A stretch of 64,000 bases of DNA from DATDFB01 sp035276475 (GTDB taxonomy: Bacteria; Acidobacteriota; Thermoanaerobaculia; Gp7-AA8): positions 8,168 through 72,167 of the forward strand of contig DATELQ010000061.1 in NCBI GenBank assembly GCA_035276475.1, in the 5' to 3' direction. The first letter of the stretch is position 1; every line of letters starts with the position of its first letter. Below, one piece after another: positions 1-10,100 of the stretch. The notes beneath the pieces are model-generated. The model did no database searches. It had not been told where the DNA came from and saw only the letters and a list, made by a program, of their open reading frames with translations. The translations under genes and the position numbers were made by a program.

Positions 1-1
1 G

Positions 2-439
2 GTGGAGCAGGACCTGCGCGAGTTCAAGGACCGCTACCTCCGCACGCTGGCCGACTTCGAGAACTTCCGCAAACGCTCGGAGCGCGAGAAGCAGGACTAC
101 TTCAAGTACGCCATGGCCGGCGTGATCAAGGACCTCCTGCCGGTCCTCGACAACTTCGACCGCGCGCTGGAGCACGCCGAGGAGGGGGACGACTTCCACA
201 AAGGCGTGTCCCTCATCTACAAGCAGCTCTTCGACGTCCTGCGCCGCCACGGCCTGCGCGTCGTCGAGGAGTCGGGCGTGCGCTTCGACCCGAACATCCA
301 CGAGGGCGTCGTCACCGAGGAGAACGCGACGGTGCCGCATCACACCGTCGTGGCGGTGCTGCAGAAGGGGTATTTCTTACACGACCGTTTGCTCCGGCCG
401 GCGATGGTGAAGGTGGCGGTTGGAGGGCCGGAGGAGTAA
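2..439 (+). CDS. grpE: Nucleotide exchange factor GrpE, 5'-truncated
   Basis: C-terminal 145 codons of GrpE, the dimeric exchange factor that releases ADP from DnaK in the cytoplasm. The gene enters from the left edge of the window, so its true start is not visible and the GTG at position 2 is only an in-frame codon. Visible family features are the end of the long helix (FENFRKRSEREK), the four-helix-bundle segment (PVLDNFDRALEHA) and the beta-domain signature region FDPNIHEGVV followed by VVAVLQKGYFLHDRLLRPA. dnaK starts 10 bp downstream, the classic grpE-dnaK order. Identification is firm; only the N-terminus is missing. Confidence 0.95.
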   Translation: MEQDLREFKDRYLRTLADFENFRKRSEREKQDYFKYAMAGVIKDLLPVLDNFDRALEHAEEGDDFHKGVSLIYKQLFDVLRRHGLRVVEESGVRFDPNIHEGVVTEENATVPHHTVVAVLQKGYFLHDRLLRPAMVKVAVGGPEE

Positions 440-449
440 AACCTCTCTA

Positions 450-2288
450 ATGGCCAAGATCCTCGGTATCGACCTCGGGACCACGAACTCCTGCGTTGCC
501 GTCGTCGACGTGACGACGCCGCAGGTGATCTCGAACCGCGAAGGGAGCCGCACGACCCCCTCGGTCGTCGGCTTCACCGAGGATGGGGACCGCCTGGTCG
601 GGCAGATCGCCAAGCGCCAGGCCATCACCAACCCGTTCAACACCGTCTTCGCCATCAAGCGCCTCATCGGCCGCAAGTACGAGAGCGACGAGGTGGCCAA
701 GGCGAAGCAGGTGCTGCCGTACCAGATCGTGCCGGCGTCGAACGGCGACATCAAGGTCAAGATCCGCGACCGCGAGTACTCGCCGGAAGAGATCTCCGCG
801 TTCGTGCTGATGGAGATCCGCTCCTTCGCCGAGGACTTCCTCGGCGAGCCGATCACGGAGGCCATCATCACCGTGCCGGCGTACTTTAATGATTCCCAGC
901 GCCAGGCCACGCGTGACGCCGGGAAGATCGCCGGCCTCGACGTGCTGCGCATCATCAACGAGCCGACGGCGGCGGCGCTGGCCTACGGCCTCGACAACCG
1001 CGACAACCAGATCATCGCCGTCTACGACCTCGGCGGCGGGACGTTCGACATCTCGATTCTGAAGCTGGAAGACGGCCTCTTCGAGGTGCTCTCGACGTCG
1101 GGCGACACGTACCTCGGTGGCGAGGACTTCGACAAGCGCGTCATGGACTGGCTGATCGAGACGTTCCAGAAGGACACCGGCATCGACCTCAAAGACGACC
1201 GCATGGCCCTGCAGCGGCTGAAGGAAGCGGCGGAGCGGGCGAAGTGCGAGCTGTCGATGGCCGACGAGGCCCGCATCACACTGCCGTTCATCTCCGCCGA
1301 CGCCTCGGGGGCGAAGCACCTGAACACGGTGATCACGCGAAAAGAGCTCGAGCGCATCACCGACGACCTGGTGCAGCGGACGATCGAGCCGGTCAACGAC
1401 GCGCTCAAAGCCGCGGGCGTGACGGCCGCAGAGATCGACGAAGTCGTCCTCGTCGGCGGTCAGACGCGCATGCCGCGCGTGGTGGAGGCGGTGCAGAAGG
1501 TGTTCGGCAAGGAGCCGAACCGCAACATCAATCCCGACGAGGTCGTGGCCATCGGCGCGGCGGTCCAGGGCGGCATCCTCCGCGGCGACATCAAGGACAT
1601 GATCCTCCTCGACGTGACGCCGCTCTCGCTCGGCATCGAGACGCACGGCGGGCTGTTCACGAAGATCATCGAGCGCAACTCCACGATCCCGACGAAGAAC
1701 TCGCTGATCTTCACCACGGTCGCGGACAACCAGAGCAAGGTGCAGATCCACGTGCTGCAGGGGGAGCGCGAGTTCTCGCGCGAGAACAAATCCCTCGGGA
1801 AGTTCGACCTCGTCGGCGTTCCCCCCGCGCCGCGCGGCGTGCCGCAGATCGAGGTGACGTTCGCCATCGACTCGAACGGCATCGTGAACGTGAACGCGCG
1901 CGATCAGGCCACGGGACAGCAGCAGAGCGTGCAGATCAACCCGGCCGGCGGGCTGTCGAAGGACGAGATCGACCGCCTGATCAACGAGGCCGCCGAGCAC
2001 TCCCGCGCCGACGCCGCGCGCCGCGACGTGCGCGTGCTCCAGAACAAGCTCGAAGGAATGATTTACACGAACGAGAAGGTTTTCCGCGAGTTCGGAAAGC
2101 TGCTCAACGACGCCGACCGCGACAAGGTCTCGGCGGTGCTCGCGCGGGCGAAGGAGCTGGTGGCGGCGGAGGAGAAGTCGCGCCTCAACGACGCGATTTT
2201 CGAGCTGCAGGGCGTGGCCCGAATCCTCACCAGCGTGATGCTCTACAATCCGATGAAGATGGGCGCACCGACGGAAACGCCGCAATGA
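450..2288 (+). CDS. dnaK: Chaperone protein DnaK (Hsp70)
   Basis: ATP-dependent Hsp70 chaperone, 612 aa. The N-terminal ATPase domain shows the phosphate-1 motif DLGTTNS (about residues 8-14), IINEPTAAALAYG and the phosphate-2 motif DLGGGTFDIS. The substrate-binding domain begins near DVTPLSLGIET. I chose the ATG at 450 because MAKILGIDLGTTNS is the canonical Hsp70 N-terminus and GGAGGAG lies about 13 nt upstream; the longer open frame back to 420 runs into grpE. The protein is shorter than E. coli DnaK (638 aa) and ends in GAPTETPQ, without the usual disordered tail and acidic EEVDxxDK-like terminus. It works with GrpE and DnaJ encoded on either side. Confidence 0.97.
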   Translation: MAKILGIDLGTTNSCVAVVDVTTPQVISNREGSRTTPSVVGFTEDGDRLVGQIAKRQAITNPFNTVFAIKRLIGRKYESDEVAKAKQVLPYQIVPASNGDIKVKIRDREYSPEEISAFVLMEIRSFAEDFLGEPITEAIITVPAYFNDSQRQATRDAGKIAGLDVLRIINEPTAAALAYGLDNRDNQIIAVYDLGGGTFDISILKLEDGLFEVLSTSGDTYLGGEDFDKRVMDWLIETFQKDTGIDLKDDRMALQRLKEAAERAKCELSMADEARITLPFISADASGAKHLNTVITRKELERITDDLVQRTIEPVNDALKAAGVTAAEIDEVVLVGGQTRMPRVVEAVQKVFGKEPNRNINPDEVVAIGAAVQGGILRGDIKDMILLDVTPLSLGIETHGGLFTKIIERNSTIPTKNSLIFTTVADNQSKVQIHVLQGEREFSRENKSLGKFDLVGVPPAPRGVPQIEVTFAIDSNGIVNVNARDQATGQQQSVQINPAGGLSKDEIDRLINEAAEHSRADAARRDVRVLQNKLEGMIYTNEKVFREFGKLLNDADRDKVSAVLARAKELVAAEEKSRLNDAIFELQGVARILTSVMLYNPMKMGAPTETPQ

Positions 2289-2293
2289 GAATC

Positions 2294-2378
2294 AGGTCAC
2301 AGGGAACAGGGAACGGGTGACAGGTGGTGTTCTCGCGACGACAACCACCTGTCCCCTGTTCCCTGTGCCCTGTCCCCT
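2294..2378. repeat. REP-like long imperfect palindrome between dnaK and dnaJ
   Basis: The two arms pair almost perfectly over about 35 positions around a 15-nt loop at 2329-2343. The inner stem is ACAGGTGGT (2320-2328) against ACCACCTGT (2344-2352). The outer arms are runs of an AGGGAACAGGG-type sequence on the left and its complement CCCTGTTCCCTG on the right, with only about four mismatches. Each arm is itself a set of short degenerate repeats of the GGGAACAGGGGACAGG type, resembling REP/hairpin elements that are dispersed in many genomes. It sits just upstream of dnaJ and could attenuate read-through from dnaK or stabilise the upstream mRNA; that role is inference. Confidence 0.8.
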
Positions 2379-2388
2379 AATAAAGTCC

Positions 2389-3513
2389 ATGGCCACGATC
2401 GAAAAACGCGACTACTACGAGGTGCTCGGCGTCGAGCGCACGGCCTCGATCGACGAGATCAAGAAGGCCTACCGCAAGCTCGCCGTGAAGTACCACCCGG
2501 ACAAGAATCCGGACGATCCGGCGGCGGAGGGCAAGTTCAAGGAGGCGGCGGAGGCGTACGGCGTGCTTTCCGACGACGAGAAGCGCGCCACGTACGACCG
2601 CTACGGCCACGCCGGCACCGGCAACTTCGGCGGCTTCGACCCGAATCAGTTCGCTGACTTCGGCGACATCCTCGGCGACCTCTTTGGCTTCGGCGACTTC
2701 TTCGGCACGCGCCGCGCCGGCCGCAGCACCCGCCCCGCGCGCGGCAACGACGTCCGCTACGACCTGACGATCGACTTCGAGGACGCGGTGTTCGGCAAGG
2801 AGATCACGCTGAACGTGCCGCGCGTCATTCAGTGCGCGACGTGCAGCGGCAACGGCGCCAAGCCGGGCACGCAGCCGGCGACGTGCAGCGGCTGCGGCGG
2901 GCGCGGCCAAGTGCGCTACTCGCAGGGCTTCTTCGCCGTGCAGCGCACCTGCCCGCAGTGCGGCGGCGCGGGCAAAGTGATCAAGGAGCCATGCGTGACG
3001 TGCGGCGGCGCCGGACGCGTGCGCGAGGAGAAGACGATCGCGGTGAAGATCCCCGCCGGCGTCGACGACGGCTCGCGCCTGCGCGTGGCGGGGGAGGGGG
3101 AAGCCGGCTACAACGGCGGCCCCGCGGGCGATCTCTACGTGTTCCTCAGCGTGCGCGAGCACGAGAAGTTCCAGCGCCGCGACTACGACATCCACAGCGA
3201 GCAGGCCATCTCGATCACGCAGGCGGCCCTCGGCGCGGAGGTCCTGACCGACACGCTCGACGGCGAGGAGCCGGTGCGCATCCCCCCCGGCACGCAGCCC
3301 GGCCACATCGTCCGCCTGCGCGGCAAGGGCGTGCAGTACCTGCAGAGCAGCGGCCGCGGCGATCACTACGTGCACGTGGCCGTGCGCATCCCCACGTCGC
3401 TTACGGACGAGCAGCGCGAGCTCCTCGAGCGCTACGCCGCGCTCGACGGCGAGCAGCCACCCACGCCAAGGCGCTTCGGTGAGAAGCTGAAGGATTTCTT
3501 CACGACGCCGTGA
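2389..3513 (+). CDS. dnaJ: Chaperone protein DnaJ (type I Hsp40)
   Basis: Co-chaperone that delivers substrates to DnaK and stimulates its ATPase; 374 aa. The J domain occupies residues 1-70 with the HPD motif at 36-38. A G/F-rich linker follows (GFGDFFGT), then the zinc-binding region from about residue 148 with four Cys pairs (CATCSGNG, CSGCGGRG, CPQCGGAG, CVTCGGAG), making this a full type I DnaJ. The C-terminal beta domains carry IPAGVDDGSRLRVAGEGE. The ATG at 2389 gives the standard MATIEKRDYYEVLGV start; an upstream extension would pass through the palindrome. The stop overlaps the GTG start of the MOSC gene (GTGA at 3510-3513). Confidence 0.96.
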   Translation: MATIEKRDYYEVLGVERTASIDEIKKAYRKLAVKYHPDKNPDDPAAEGKFKEAAEAYGVLSDDEKRATYDRYGHAGTGNFGGFDPNQFADFGDILGDLFGFGDFFGTRRAGRSTRPARGNDVRYDLTIDFEDAVFGKEITLNVPRVIQCATCSGNGAKPGTQPATCSGCGGRGQVRYSQGFFAVQRTCPQCGGAGKVIKEPCVTCGGAGRVREEKTIAVKIPAGVDDGSRLRVAGEGEAGYNGGPAGDLYVFLSVREHEKFQRRDYDIHSEQAISITQAALGAEVLTDTLDGEEPVRIPPGTQPGHIVRLRGKGVQYLQSSGRGDHYVHVAVRIPTSLTDEQRELLERYAALDGEQPPTPRRFGEKLKDFFTTP

Positions 3514-3944
3514 GCGTCAAGGCGATCTGGATCAAGCGTGCCCACCGCGGCCCGATGGACCGCGTCGAGCGCGCGGAGCTCGTGGCCGGCCGCGGCGTGC
3601 GCGGCAGCGCGAACCAGGGCGGGCGGCGGCAGGTGTCGATCATCAGCCAGGAGGCGTGGGACGCGGCGATTGAGGAGCTCGGCGTCGCCGTCGACCCCTC
3701 GGCGCGCCGCGCGAACGTGATGGTGAGCGGCGTCGACCTCGAAAACTCCCGCGGCAAGCTGCTGCGCATCGGCCCGACCGTCGTCCGCATCCTCGGCGAG
3801 GTGCGTCCCTGCGAACGGATGGACGAAGCGGAGGAGGGGCTGCGCAACGCCCTCAAGCCGCACTGGCGCGGCGGGGTGTTCGGGGAGATCGTCGAGGGAG
3901 GCACGATCGCCACCGGTGACGCCGTGGCGTTCTGTGCCGGGTGA
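3510..3944 (+). CDS. MOSC domain-containing protein
   Basis: 144-aa single-domain MOSC (molybdenum cofactor sulfurase C-terminal-like) protein. MOSC domains bind a sulfur or molybdopterin ligand through an invariant Cys, seen here as RPCERM with Cys101. Other family features are the short N-terminal strand (VKAIWIKR), SIISQEAW, and the NVMVSGVDLENSRGKLLRIG segment. It starts with GTG at 3510, overlapping the dnaJ stop by 4 bp, so translational coupling with dnaJ is likely. The substrate is unknown; YiiM/YuaD-type small MOSC proteins are the nearest recognisable relatives. Placement in a heat-shock operon is unusual. Confidence 0.85.
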   Translation: MSVKAIWIKRAHRGPMDRVERAELVAGRGVRGSANQGGRRQVSIISQEAWDAAIEELGVAVDPSARRANVMVSGVDLENSRGKLLRIGPTVVRILGEVRPCERMDEAEEGLRNALKPHWRGGVFGEIVEGGTIATGDAVAFCAG

Positions 3945-3951
3945 CCCTTGC

Positions 3952-4180
3952 GCACCCGAGGTGCGCGCGTGAGCACCCGAGGTGTGCACGTGCGCACTCG
4001 AGGTGCGCACGTGTACGCCCGCAGGTGCGCAATGCGCACTCGAGGTGCGCACGTGTACGCCCGCGGGTGCGCAATGCGCACTTTGAGGTGCGCACGTGTA
4101 CACCCGAGGTGCGCACGTGAACACTCGAGGTGCGCACGTGTACACCCGCAGGTGCGCAATGCGCACTTTGAGGTGCGCAC
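3952..4180. repeat. Tandem array of about eleven 21-bp palindromic repeats
   Basis: Units of 21 bp (two are 22 bp or cut short) run head to tail from 3952: GCACCCGAGGTGCGCGCGTGA, then variants such as GCACTCGAGGTGCGCACGTGT and ACGCCCGCAGGTGCGCAATGC. The last two types alternate, giving a 42-bp higher-order period at 4015-4077. Each unit contains the self-complementary core GTGCGCAC, so neighbouring cores pair into stems such as GTGCGCAC-TCGAG-GTGCGCAC. The array fills the space between the MOSC stop (3944) and the stop of the giant gene on the other strand (4185). It may therefore be a bidirectional terminator, a protein-binding array or a variable-number repeat. No spacers are present. Confidence 0.9.
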
Positions 4181-4184
4181 TGCC

Positions 4185-7100
4185 TCACTGCCCGGGGAAA
4201 TACGTCGTATCGCCGCTCTTCGTCTCCGTAAGTGACAGGTACGCCGTCACTTGCCCCTCGCCGTCGATGACCGTCACGCCGACGCGGGCGTTGTGAACGT
4301 CGGCGAGGCCGAAGTCCTTGGCCAGGTCGAGCTGCTGGTATTGGTTCGCCGAGAGGCTCACTTCCAGCGCGTGGGTGTCGCCGCCGGGCAGGAACACCTC
4401 CACCTTCACCTTGGCCGCCTTTCCCTTCACCTCGGCCAGGCCGATGGTCGAGCTGCGCTCCTCCGACTGCTCGACCTGGAGAATCTGCAGGGCCCGTGAG
4501 TCCTTCTTCGCCGCCTCCGCCTCGGTGACGGCGGGGATGAACTGTCCCAAGGCGCCGTTCGCGGCCACCTTGAACGTGCGGGCGGTGACGAGCAACGTCG
4601 CGGGCGCCTCGCTCGTGACCTGCAGCGCCCCGGTGTCGTCCGCGATGCCGAGCGCCGGCAGCACGTTGTCGAGCGGCAGGGTCTTCCCCGCCGCGACCTC
4701 GACGCTCGTCGCCGGCGAGCTCCCTTTCTTCCCGTAGAACGTGAGCGTCAGCTTGGCGGTCTTCTCACCGGCGTTGAAGATGCGCACGTCCGTTTGGGAG
4801 TCGCCGCCGGCGACGCCCGGAAGGATCCAACTCGACTGCTCGCTGAGCCGCGCCGGCGGCACGAAGAGGTCGTCGGGGCTGTTCTTGTCGGTGACGAGCG
4901 CGTAGGCGGTGACTTCGGGCTTCGGCTTCTTGGCGTCGTCCGAGCTCTTGGCCCTCACCCGCACTTCTATGCGGGCGTCGGCGAGCTCCTGCCCGAGAAC
5001 GCCCTCGATCTGCAAGTTCTCGCCGCCGTGGATCGTTTTGGTGAAGGACTTGAGTGGCTCGGTTGCGCCGGCGTCGAAGACCGCGACGTCGACGTCGGCC
5101 GCGGCGCCGGAGGCCTCGACCAGGCCGAGGGTCGTCGTGCGCGTGGCCGACTGCGCGAGCTGCTGCAGGACGATGACGTCGCCATCCGTGGCGAAGTTCG
5201 CGTACGGGATGGCCGGGATGGCCCGGCCGAACGTGACGCCGTCGCGCTCTTCCACGGTGAACGCCGTGGCGAACGTCGTCCGGCTGGCCAGCCCCTCGAC
5301 GCGGGCGTTCGACGTCGACGAGGCCTCCTCCGGCGAATTCTTCGGGCTGATGATGAAGGTGCCGATGCCGCCCTGCTGCTGGGCGAAGTTGAGCCAGAGA
5401 CCGTCGAGGGCGACGGTGGTCCAGGCATCGATCGGAAGGAACTGTTCGTAGCCCTTGGCGATGCCCGACTCGCCCTTCGGAATGAAGATGAGGCGGTACT
5501 CGGCCGGCTCCGGCGAGGCGTTGGTGATGCGGACGTTGGACTCGATGCGGGCGATGAAGTTCGTGGTCTGCTGCAACGCCAGCGGGACGATCAGGGCGTC
5601 GGGGTGCGGCGTCTCCGCCGGATTCGGCGTGAGCTGCTTGTGGAGGTTGACGTCGTAGCGGACGACGACGCTGTTGCTGTCGTGCGCCTTCAACGACCCG
5701 GTCGATGTACCGCTCGTGGTGATGGTGACGCCGTTGACGCTCGTGCCGGGCGGCAGCCCGTCGGTGTGCGCGACGGCGCGCAGGACCTGGCCACCGTGCG
5801 GCACGACGCCGCTCGCGGGCGTGACCACGAGCCATGGGGCGGCCGGCTTGGCGGTGAAGCTCCGCCCCTCGAATTCCGGTCCGATCAGGAGCTCCGACTC
5901 GACGTCGCCCCGATCGCTCAGCATCACCCAGGCGCTGCTGCTGCGCTTCGGCACGACGCTGACCGTGGCCACGGCCGAGAACGGCCCGCTCGTCGCCGGG
6001 ATGCACTTCGCATCCTCGGCGTGCACGCGCACGGAACGCGCGATCGGGGCGTCGGTCTCGTTGGTGAAGGTGAACGACAGCTGCTGCCCGGTGACGGTCG
6101 TGGACGTTGTCGACGCCGGCGCGAACTGCGGATCGGCCGAGACGTCGACGACGTAGCCGGTCGCGCCGGGGACGTAGGTCCACTGGAAGCGGAACTCGAC
6201 GCCGGAGGAGATCTGCGCCGGCGCGGCCAGGACCGGCGCGTCGAGCGGCGTGCAGCTGGCCGGGCGCGGAACGGCGGCAAAGCGGCTCTCCGCCGAGTCG
6301 AGCGGCGCGCAGCCGTGGGCGAAGTTCGCGCGCACCTGCCAGCGATGCCCGCCCAAGGGAACGGAGACGTCGCGGGCCTGCGGCTCCGTCGTCGTGGCCT
6401 GGAGCACGCCGTCGACCTCGAGCTCGTACGACGACGCGCCGCCGACCTTCGTCCAAATGAACGTCGTGGGCGAGGTGACGGTCCGCTCGCGGTTCGCGGG
6501 GGAGAGGAGCAGCGGCCGCTGATTCGTACGGCAGTCGGACGGCGGCGCGTAGGTGAAGGCGCGATGCTCGGACTCGGTGAACTGCGGGCAGCCGGCGAAG
6601 AGGACGCGCACGAACCACTCCCACCGCCCCGGCGCCACGGTCGCGGCCTGCGAGGTATTCGGCGTGGCGCGGTAGAGGACCGGCGCGCCGCCGGCCGGGG
6701 CGAGCCACAGCTCGTACTGCAGCGCGCCGTCCACGGCCGTCCAGCCGAAGGCGACGTTCGCGTTCGACGTGGTCGTGTCGCTCGCCGGCGCCGTCAACTG
6801 CGGCTTGCCGTGGCTGGCGCAGTTGTCGGCGTTGAGGATGGTCAGCGTGCGCCGCTCCGACTCGTGCGACGCGCAGCCGTCGAACAGCGTCTCGACGTAC
6901 CAGCGGTACGCGCCGGGGGGAACGACCTTGGTCATCGACGTGCCGAGAGTCGTGCCGAGATCGAGCGAGGGGGCGCCCGCCTGCTCGAGCCAGACACGAT
7001 AGCCGCTGGCGCCGGCGATGCCGGTCCATCCGAACGCCACCGTCGGATCGGCGGTCGTGGTGTCGTTGAGCGGCACGGTGGGCGACGCCGTTCCCTGGCA

Positions 7101-10100
7101 TCCGGGTAGCGGCCGCACGGTGATGGTGTGCGTGGCGCTGAGCGCGCAGCCGGGCGCGGTGACGGACACCGACAGCGTAGTGAGTCCCGGCGAGCCGGCG
7201 GTGAAGGTGATGCGGCCGGCGCCGTCGTCCGTGTCGATGGTGCCGTTGTCGATCTTCCAGTCGTACGTGGCGCCGGCGTAGAGCGTGGCGGTGGCTGAGG
7301 CGTTGGCGCCGGCGATCAGCTCCGTCGGGGCTTTGGCGATGACGATCGTCGGGCAGGCGCCGATGAGCGTCGTCGTCGCGGCGCTGTTGTTCAGCGGGTT
7401 CGTGTCCTGCGTGGCCGAGCCGGCGCTGACAGTCAGCTGCACGGCGCCGGCGGCGTTCGGGTCGACGTTCCACCGCGTCGAGATCGTGGCGGTCTGGCCG
7501 GCGCCGAGCGGACCGATGCTGCACGGGAAGCTTCCGGTGCACGCGCCGGCGTTGCCGTCGAAGGTCAGCCCCGGCGACGCGGCGGCGGTGACGCCGGTGT
7601 TGGCGGCGGTGTCGGGCCCGAGGTTGAGGATCTGGATCGTGTAGATCGGCTGCGTGTTCGGGACGGTGGACGCCGGGCCGCTGATGGCGATCTGCAGGTC
7701 GGCCGTGGCCTGGATCGTGGTCGACGCCGAGGCGGTGTTGTTCGTCGAGTTCTGATCGACCTCGTTGCTGGAGGCCGACACCGTGAGCGGCGCGAGGCCG
7801 GCCGCGTGCGCGGTGACGTTCAGGACGACCATGGCGGTCGCGCCGTTGCCGAGCGTGCCGATCGTGCAGAGAAGGTTTGGCGCGCCGGTGCAGCTCGCGC
7901 CGGTGACGGAGCTCCACGTCACGTTCGGCGGCAGCGGCGCGCTGAACGTGACGGCGGTGGCGCTGGCCGGTCCGTTGTTCGTGATGCTGACGGTGTACGA
8001 GAAGGCGCTGCCGTTCATAACGGACGACGGGGCACTCAAGGAGGCTGCGAGCTCGGCCAGCGCGCTGACGGTGTTGAGCTTCAGGTCGGAGGCGCTGTAG
8101 GCCGGGATCAGCTTCGTGGCACCTTGATTGAGGCCGTTCGTGACCGCGAACGTGCCGTTTTGCGTGCCGTAGGTGAGGATCTGGAAGACGTTGCCGGTGG
8201 TGGGGACGAAGCCGTTGATATCGACGATGCTCAGCGTGCCGTCGAGGTTCGCGGTGCCGGTGACGTTGACCTGGTCGTATTGCGTGCCGGGCGCGGTGCC
8301 GCCGAGCTGGATGTCGAGCTCTCCGCCGGGGCCTTGGGTGTAGTCGCCGTTGATCGTCAGCGTTCCGGGCGAGTTGCCGGGAGCGACGACGGCGTGGTTC
8401 GCGAGCGTGCCCGCAACCGTCCCTTTGCCGGTGAGCGACCCGCCGTTGAGCTGGAGCGTCGCGGTCTGCAGCGTCGCGCCGGCGGCGACGTCGGTGGCGC
8501 CGGCGCTCTGCGCGTAGGTACCGGTGAACTGCAGCGTGCCGGCGCCGATCTGCACGCTCCCGGCGTTCGCCATCGGCAGCGCGAATTGGGCGATGCCGGC
8601 GCCGCTCTTCTGGAGGGTCCCGTTGTTCGCGAACGGCGGCGTGCCCGGCGTGGCCAGGATGTTCTGCGCCGACTGGATGTCGACCGTGCCGTCGTTCGTG
8701 ACGGCGGCGCCGGCGACGGTCAGGGCGTTCGACGCGGCGAAGTCGATCGTGCCCTTGTTCTGCAGGGTGCGCTGGAGCGTTGGCGAGCCCGAGCCCGCGA
8801 CCGTCAGGACGGCGCCCGTGTCGATCGTGAGCGTGCCGCTGCCGCCGATTGTCCCGCCGCTCCACGACGACGGGCCGGTGACGGTGACGTTGCCGGTGCC
8901 GCCGAGCGTGCCGCCGCTCACGGTGAGCGACGGCGTGGCGCCGTTGGGGTTCAAGGCCACGCTGCCGCCGCTGACGTCGATCGGCATGCCGCTCCAGACG
9001 CCGTTCACGGTGGCCGCCGCGCCGCTGAAGCGGACGCTCCCGGTTCCGGCGAACGATCCCAGGATCGTGTGCGTGCCGCCGCTGAAGTCGATGGCGCCGT
9101 GGACCGTGAACGTTCCGTTGTGGGAGCCGCCGCCCGCCAGCGTCAGCACGGCGCTCGTATCGAGCTGGCCGTTGTTGTTGAGCGCCGTCGAGACGGTGCT
9201 GTCCGCGGCGACGCTGAGCGTGCCGTTGTTGGCGATCGTACCGCTTCCATTGACGGTGCCATTCAGCGTGAGCGTGCCGGCGTTCTGCAGCGTGCGGCCG
9301 AGCGTGACGGGGGTGAGGGGAGCATTGACGGTCAGCGTTTTGCCGGACGCGTTGATCGTCGTGCCGTTGCCGCTCATCGTGCCGCCGGACCAGGTGCCGC
9401 CGTTGGTCAGCGTCAGCGTCACGGCGCCGCTGCTGTCGAGCGTGCCGCCGCTCATGCTGAAGTCATTCGCCGAGGAGGCGGCGTTGAGCGTAGCCGTTCC
9501 GGCGCTGATCGCGAGCTTGCCGACGCTGCTGATCGGGATCCCCACCGTCGCCGTGGCGCCGCTGAAGGTCAGCGTGCCGGTGCCGCTGATGGTCTTGCCG
9601 GCGCCGCTCAGCGCATGCGTGCCGTTCGCGAAGGCGAGCGTGCCGGGCGAGGCGGTGGTGAACGAGCCGCTGTGCGTGCCGTTGCCGGCGAGCGCGAACG
9701 TGCCGCCGGTGACGTTGACGCTGCCGCTGTTGTCGAGCGTGGAACTGACGGTGCTGTTCGCCGTGGCGTTGAGCGTGCCGGCGTTCGCGATCGGGCCGCT
9801 GCCGCCGACGTTGCCGCTCACGTTCAGGGTGCCGTTGTTCTGCAGGGTGCGGTTGAGCGTGACGGCGGCGGTGGCGGCGGTGATGCCGAGCGTTCCGCTC
9901 ACGGTGGTCGCGCCGCCGGTGCCCATCGTGCCGCCGGACCAAGTGCCGTTCGTCAGGTTGAGCGTGCCGCTGCCGTCGAGCGTGCCGCCGCTCATGTCGA
10001 AGGCGTTCGCCGAGGAGGCGGCGTTGAGCGTGGCCGTGCCGGCGGAGACCTCGAGCGTGCCGATGCTGTTGATCGGAATGCCCACCGTCGCCGCGGCGCC

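Noticed and set aside
447..2285. 612-codon open frame antisense to the whole of dnaK
   Set aside because: His/Arg/Val-rich sequence without family motifs; a known artefact of GC-rich hsp70 genes.
3952..4180. CRISPR array
   Set aside because: The units are contiguous with no unique spacers, and no cas gene is near.
3948..4235. Short repeat-coded peptides (VRTRGAHV type) on both strands of the 21-bp array
   Set aside because: They only mirror the 21-bp repeat, which is a multiple of 3; there is no start context or ribosome binding site.
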